Positions 63,501-64,000 of a DNA stretch of 64,000 nucleotides are shown here, piece by piece (position 1 is the stretch's first letter; each line of letters opens with the position of its first letter). Both the position numbers and the translations under genes were made by a program. This DNA is from Parelaphostrongylus tenuis (lineage: Eukaryota; Nematoda; Chromadorea; Rhabditida; Metastrongylidae), in the NCBI GenBank assembly GCA_019055375.1, contig JAHQIW010003598.1, positions 1-64,000 of the forward strand, written 5' to 3'. The notes beneath the pieces were generated by a model. The model made no database searches. It was not told the origin of the DNA and saw only the letters and a program-made list of their open reading frames with translations.

Positions 63501-63532
63501 TCCGAATGCTGCTGTTTTTGGGAAGACATGCT
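48163..63532 (-). CDS. dsh: Dishevelled orthologue (Wnt signalling scaffold), 15 exons
   Basis: Exons: 63388-63532 (ATG 63527-63529), 62623-62726, 62317-62465, 61234-61352, 59035-59133, 55739-55817, 54690-54811, 54071-54202, 53767-53875, 53493-53671, 53277-53428, 52879-52966, 52649-52816, 51134-51243, 48163-48393. All junctions keep phase and give 660 codons. Visible in order: DIX domain (about residues 81-165, [13 protein letters not shown], then KYYCKALD and EVKAEIRDD); acidic S/D stretch; basic run [14 protein letters not shown] followed by [11 protein letters not shown] (about 275-365, [10 protein letters not shown] as carboxylate-binding loop, [14 protein letters not shown]); linker with [13 protein letters not shown] (about 465-545, [11 protein letters not shown] to [14 protein letters not shown]); Q-rich tail. 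Dishevelled relays Frizzled signals in the cytoplasm. The length matches the usual 650-720 residues. The exon 4 donor (GTCTCC) is weak and the C-terminal end is less certain. The DIX sequence looks closer to the dsh-1/dsh-2 type than to mig-5, but the paralogue is not settled. Confidence 0.93.
49259..49809 (+). mobile_element. Mariner-like element MLE-2, internally deleted, 551 bp, in the last dsh intron
   Basis: Ends are CTAAGTTGAGGAAAAAGTTT at the left and CTTTTTCCTCAACCTAG at the right. They form a terminal inverted repeat of about 32 bases flanked by TA duplications (49257-49258 and 49810-49811). The interior at 49415-49650 encodes [18 protein letters not shown] and [12 protein letters not shown], then [18 protein letters not shown], broken by a stop and frameshift. 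The terminal repeats differ from MLE-1, so it is a separate family. It is inert as a transposase source. Confidence 0.85.
51339..51572. repeat. Cluster of (AT)n microsatellites
   Basis: Four AT-alternating tracts separated by CATGTGTA-like spacers, in the dsh intron just upstream of exon 14. The YIYIYI open frames they produce on both strands are artefacts. Confidence 0.95.
51945..52230. repeat. Composite tRNA-like repeat in a dsh intron
   Basis: Carries the minus head GGTGGGATTCGCATCC with CCTATCCGGGGACGC, the centre shared with 59,545-59,870, and a CACTGGGTATAT phrase also found at 59,853 and 61,121. Its short open frames are not genes. Confidence 0.55.
52649..52966 (-). other. DEP-domain exons of dsh (exons 12 and 13)
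   Basis: Exon 12 (52879-52966) encodes [19 protein letters not shown]. Exon 13 (52649-52816) encodes [13 protein letters not shown] and the helix, strand and [14 protein letters not shown] end of the domain. The family DEP domain binds membranes and Frizzled and is needed for planar polarity signalling. The intervening intron is only about 62 bases, unlike the kilobase introns elsewhere in this gene. Confidence 0.92.
53493..54202 (-). other. PDZ-domain exons of dsh (exons 8 to 10)
   Basis: Exon 8 (54071-54202) carries the first PDZ strands with the GISIVG binding loop. Exon 9 (53767-53875) carries the GAVALDGRI and GDMILQVND core. Exon 10 (53493-53671) ends the domain with IKLTVAKC and runs into the conserved CFTIPR and PVRPID linker. 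Phases at the junctions (1, then 2) agree on both sides. In the family this domain binds the internal KTxxxW motif of Frizzled and partners such as Dapper. Confidence 0.92.
54284..54545. repeat. Composite repeat with inverted tRNA-like ends (copy 1)
   Basis: A minus-oriented tRNA-like head (GTTGAACACGCATTTCACCC) is joined by a shared centre (TGATGCCCATATGTGCT) to a plus-oriented head (GTGATGTAGTGGTAGCACG, GTATGGGTGAACGCGGGT). The same arrangement recurs at 61,488. It lies in the dsh intron between exons 7 and 8. Confidence 0.6.
55128..55246 (-). other. Candidate alternative first exon of dsh (DIX-less isoform)
   Basis: A short open frame starts with ATG at 55244-55246, inside the intron between exons 6 and 7. 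It encodes about 40 acidic, Tyr/Ser-rich residues ([13 protein letters not shown]...). An AG (CCAGGACTAG) lies just upstream of the ATG. A GTTTGC donor leaves two bases, exactly the phase that exon 7 accepts. The joined product would lack DIX but keep the basic region, PDZ and DEP. If unspliced the frame stops at 55115. No promoter is visible, so this is inference from frame and composition. Confidence 0.4.
55446..55500 (+). repeat. Purine-rich (GA) tract
   Basis: About 50 bases of almost only A and G in the dsh intron between exons 6 and 7. On the coding strand this is a long polypyrimidine run. Confidence 0.9.
55923..56568 (-). other. Candidate long linker exon 5c of dsh or nested coding exon
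   Basis: About 215 open codons lie on the dsh strand between exons 5 and 6. The protein is rich in Ser, Pro and Arg, with stretches such as [16 protein letters not shown] and [16 protein letters not shown]. Taken with 57396-57580 it adds 831 bases, exactly 277 codons, so the dsh frame is kept. Its acceptor (ATAAG) and donor (ACGA then GTGAAC) are only moderate. It could be alternatively spliced linker, or part of an unrelated gene nested in the intron. Confidence 0.4.
57396..57580 (-). other. Candidate linker exon 5b of dsh or exon of a nested gene
   Basis: A CTCTGTAG acceptor, 185 open bases and a very good donor (GTATGTTTG) bracket about 61 codons. The protein is mixed and charged ([14 protein letters not shown], then [14 protein letters not shown]). 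The acceptor phase matches the end of dsh exon 5. The donor phase is 0, which suits only a downstream exon starting at 56568. I do not recognise a domain. Confidence 0.45.
58053..58071 (+). repeat. 19-base poly-C tract
   Basis: Nineteen consecutive C residues in the dsh intron between exons 5 and 6, unusual in this AT-rich sequence. The length may be unreliable in sequencing. Confidence 0.95.
59545..59870. repeat. Composite tRNA-like repeat, related to 51,945-52,230
   Basis: Two tRNA-like heads in opposite orientation flank a centre with CGTTGACGGCTGGTTGCTGA. The same centre (CGTTGACGGTTGGTCGCTGA) occurs at about 52,174. The right head carries GCGGGATCGAACCTC. Confidence 0.55.
59970..60330. 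repeat. Partial foldback-family sequence in a dsh intron
   Basis: The segment carries FB-like internal phrases (CTAGTCCTTCGATAGTTTGA, TTTCAATACGCTGTAGCAG, CATTTCACACTCGGCG) but no terminal pair is visible. Confidence 0.4.
60436..60518. repeat. Hairpin with perfect 15-bp arms
   Basis: AATAACGAAAATCGC at 60436-60450 is exactly mirrored at 60504-60518, around a GC-rich centre. Related phrases occur at about 32,885 and 40,518. It sits in the dsh intron between exons 4 and 5. Confidence 0.7.
61035..61110 (+). repeat. tRNA-like repeat with intact T arm
   Basis: CTGGGTTCGAATCCCAG forms a perfect five-pair T arm with a consensus B box. The 5' acceptor strand that should pair with CTGACGCA is not found at tRNA distance, so it is scored as a repeat and not a tRNA. 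Confidence 0.55.
61234..62465 (-). other. DIX-domain exons of dsh (exons 3 and 4)
   Basis: Exon 3 (62317-62465) begins after GTTCAG and encodes the first beta strands of the DIX domain. Exon 4 (61234-61352) begins after GTTTAG and completes it with a conserved VKAEIRDD strand. The join restores a cysteine codon. DIX domains polymerise head to tail and build the Dishevelled-Axin signalosome. A second possible donor at 61205 (ATG then GTGTTT) would lengthen exon 4 by ten codons but leaves the wrong phase for exon 5. Confidence 0.9.
61488..61745. repeat. Composite repeat with inverted tRNA-like ends (copy 2)
   Basis: GGGAGTTGAACTCGCGCTTT (minus head), centre TGATACCGATATGTGCTAA, and GGTGTAGTGGTTGCACGCC (plus head) follow the order seen at 54,284. 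It lies in the dsh intron just upstream of exon 4. Confidence 0.6.
63225..63305 (-). repeat. tRNA-like repeat in the first dsh intron
   Basis: On the minus strand GGTATCGCAGTTAGTACACG is followed by GCGGGTTCGATTCCCGT, a good T arm and B box. The D-arm and acceptor pairing are poor. It belongs with the other SINE-like repeats. Confidence 0.55.
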
Positions 63533-63545
63533 CTGAAGAACAAAA
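63530..63545 (-). promoter_or_regulatory. Splice or trans-splice acceptor before the dsh start codon
   Basis: A pyrimidine-rich run ending in GTTCTTCAG stands only three bases upstream of the dsh ATG on the minus strand. This is typical of a spliced-leader acceptor in nematodes, though a cis-spliced 5' untranslated exon further upstream would look the same. Confidence 0.6.
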
Positions 63546-64000
63546 GAAAAAATAGAAAGATAAATTAGACCTCACTAGAAAATTTAAGTAAACACGAGAC
63601 GAAATTGAGGCATTTATGTGCGGAATTTTGAGTTGATTTTCAAGAAGAAAAGACCAGAGAGAGATTCGTAAGGGTCTCGGAGTGAGTCAGTTCCTCCTGT
63701 TTTGAGTCAGTCACTATATCGCCAGGATCAATAGTGGCTGAGAGGGTCAGGTGCAAGTATTGAGTGGAAAGCCTAGTCGAAAGCTTGTCGCCGCTCTCCA
63801 GCAGCACTCAGTAGTTAGTCATTAAGTGTGGGTGTGTGTGTGTGAAGAAAAAAAATCATCATTAAATAGCACAAATGTGACGAAAACTACGCTCGCCTGG
63901 GCCATTAAAAAAAGGAAATAGTAGTATTACTCTCACAAAATGATATGACTAGAATAACCTCACAAAAAGGAACGAAGAGAGAAAAACCATTTGACAAAAT

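Overview
This window looks like nuclear DNA of a nematode, most likely a parasitic clade V (strongylid or hookworm-like) species. The evidence is genes made of short exons with nematode-style acceptors (TTTCAG type), a nematode-type ET/Ly6-like cysteine module, acceptor-type sites just upstream of two start codons that would suit spliced-leader trans-splicing, mariner remnants, tRNA-derived SINE-like repeats, and long AT-rich introns packed with palindromic elements. The species assignment is inference.

Three genes can be reconstructed. (1) Minus strand, about 22,981 to 4,271: a cationic amino acid transporter of the SLC7/CAT type. Eighteen exons are recognised, and one or two short ones are missing in the middle. 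It has an unusually long, multi-exon hydrophilic loop. (2) Plus strand, about 38,007 to 42,258: a small secreted, probably GPI-anchored cysteine-rich protein of the ET-module/Ly6-like kind. Its two cysteine halves are separated by a 3.8 kb intron. (3) Minus strand, 63,532 to 48,163: a Dishevelled orthologue with DIX, basic, PDZ and DEP regions in order. Fifteen exons join in a consistent reading frame to 660 codons. Three further candidate exons, an internal first exon and two in-frame linker exons, suggest isoforms.

The rest is repeats. 1-4.2 kb holds decayed mariner pieces. The CAT introns hold SINE-like repeats, a foldback element and two palindromes. 23-38 kb is intergenic, with foldback and SINE-like repeats and a nested palindrome. 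38-48 kb holds foldbacks, palindromic MITEs and a short mariner derivative. The Dishevelled introns hold a second mariner derivative, inverted tRNA-like composites and microsatellites.

The most unusual signal is a recurring motif resembling the hammerhead ribozyme core (CUGANGA, stem II, GAAA) in several dispersed repeats. Two copies show compensatory changes in stem II. No cleavage strand was proven. The genes do not form an operon or a shared pathway: one imports amino acids, one is a surface or secreted peptide, and one is a Wnt signalling scaffold.
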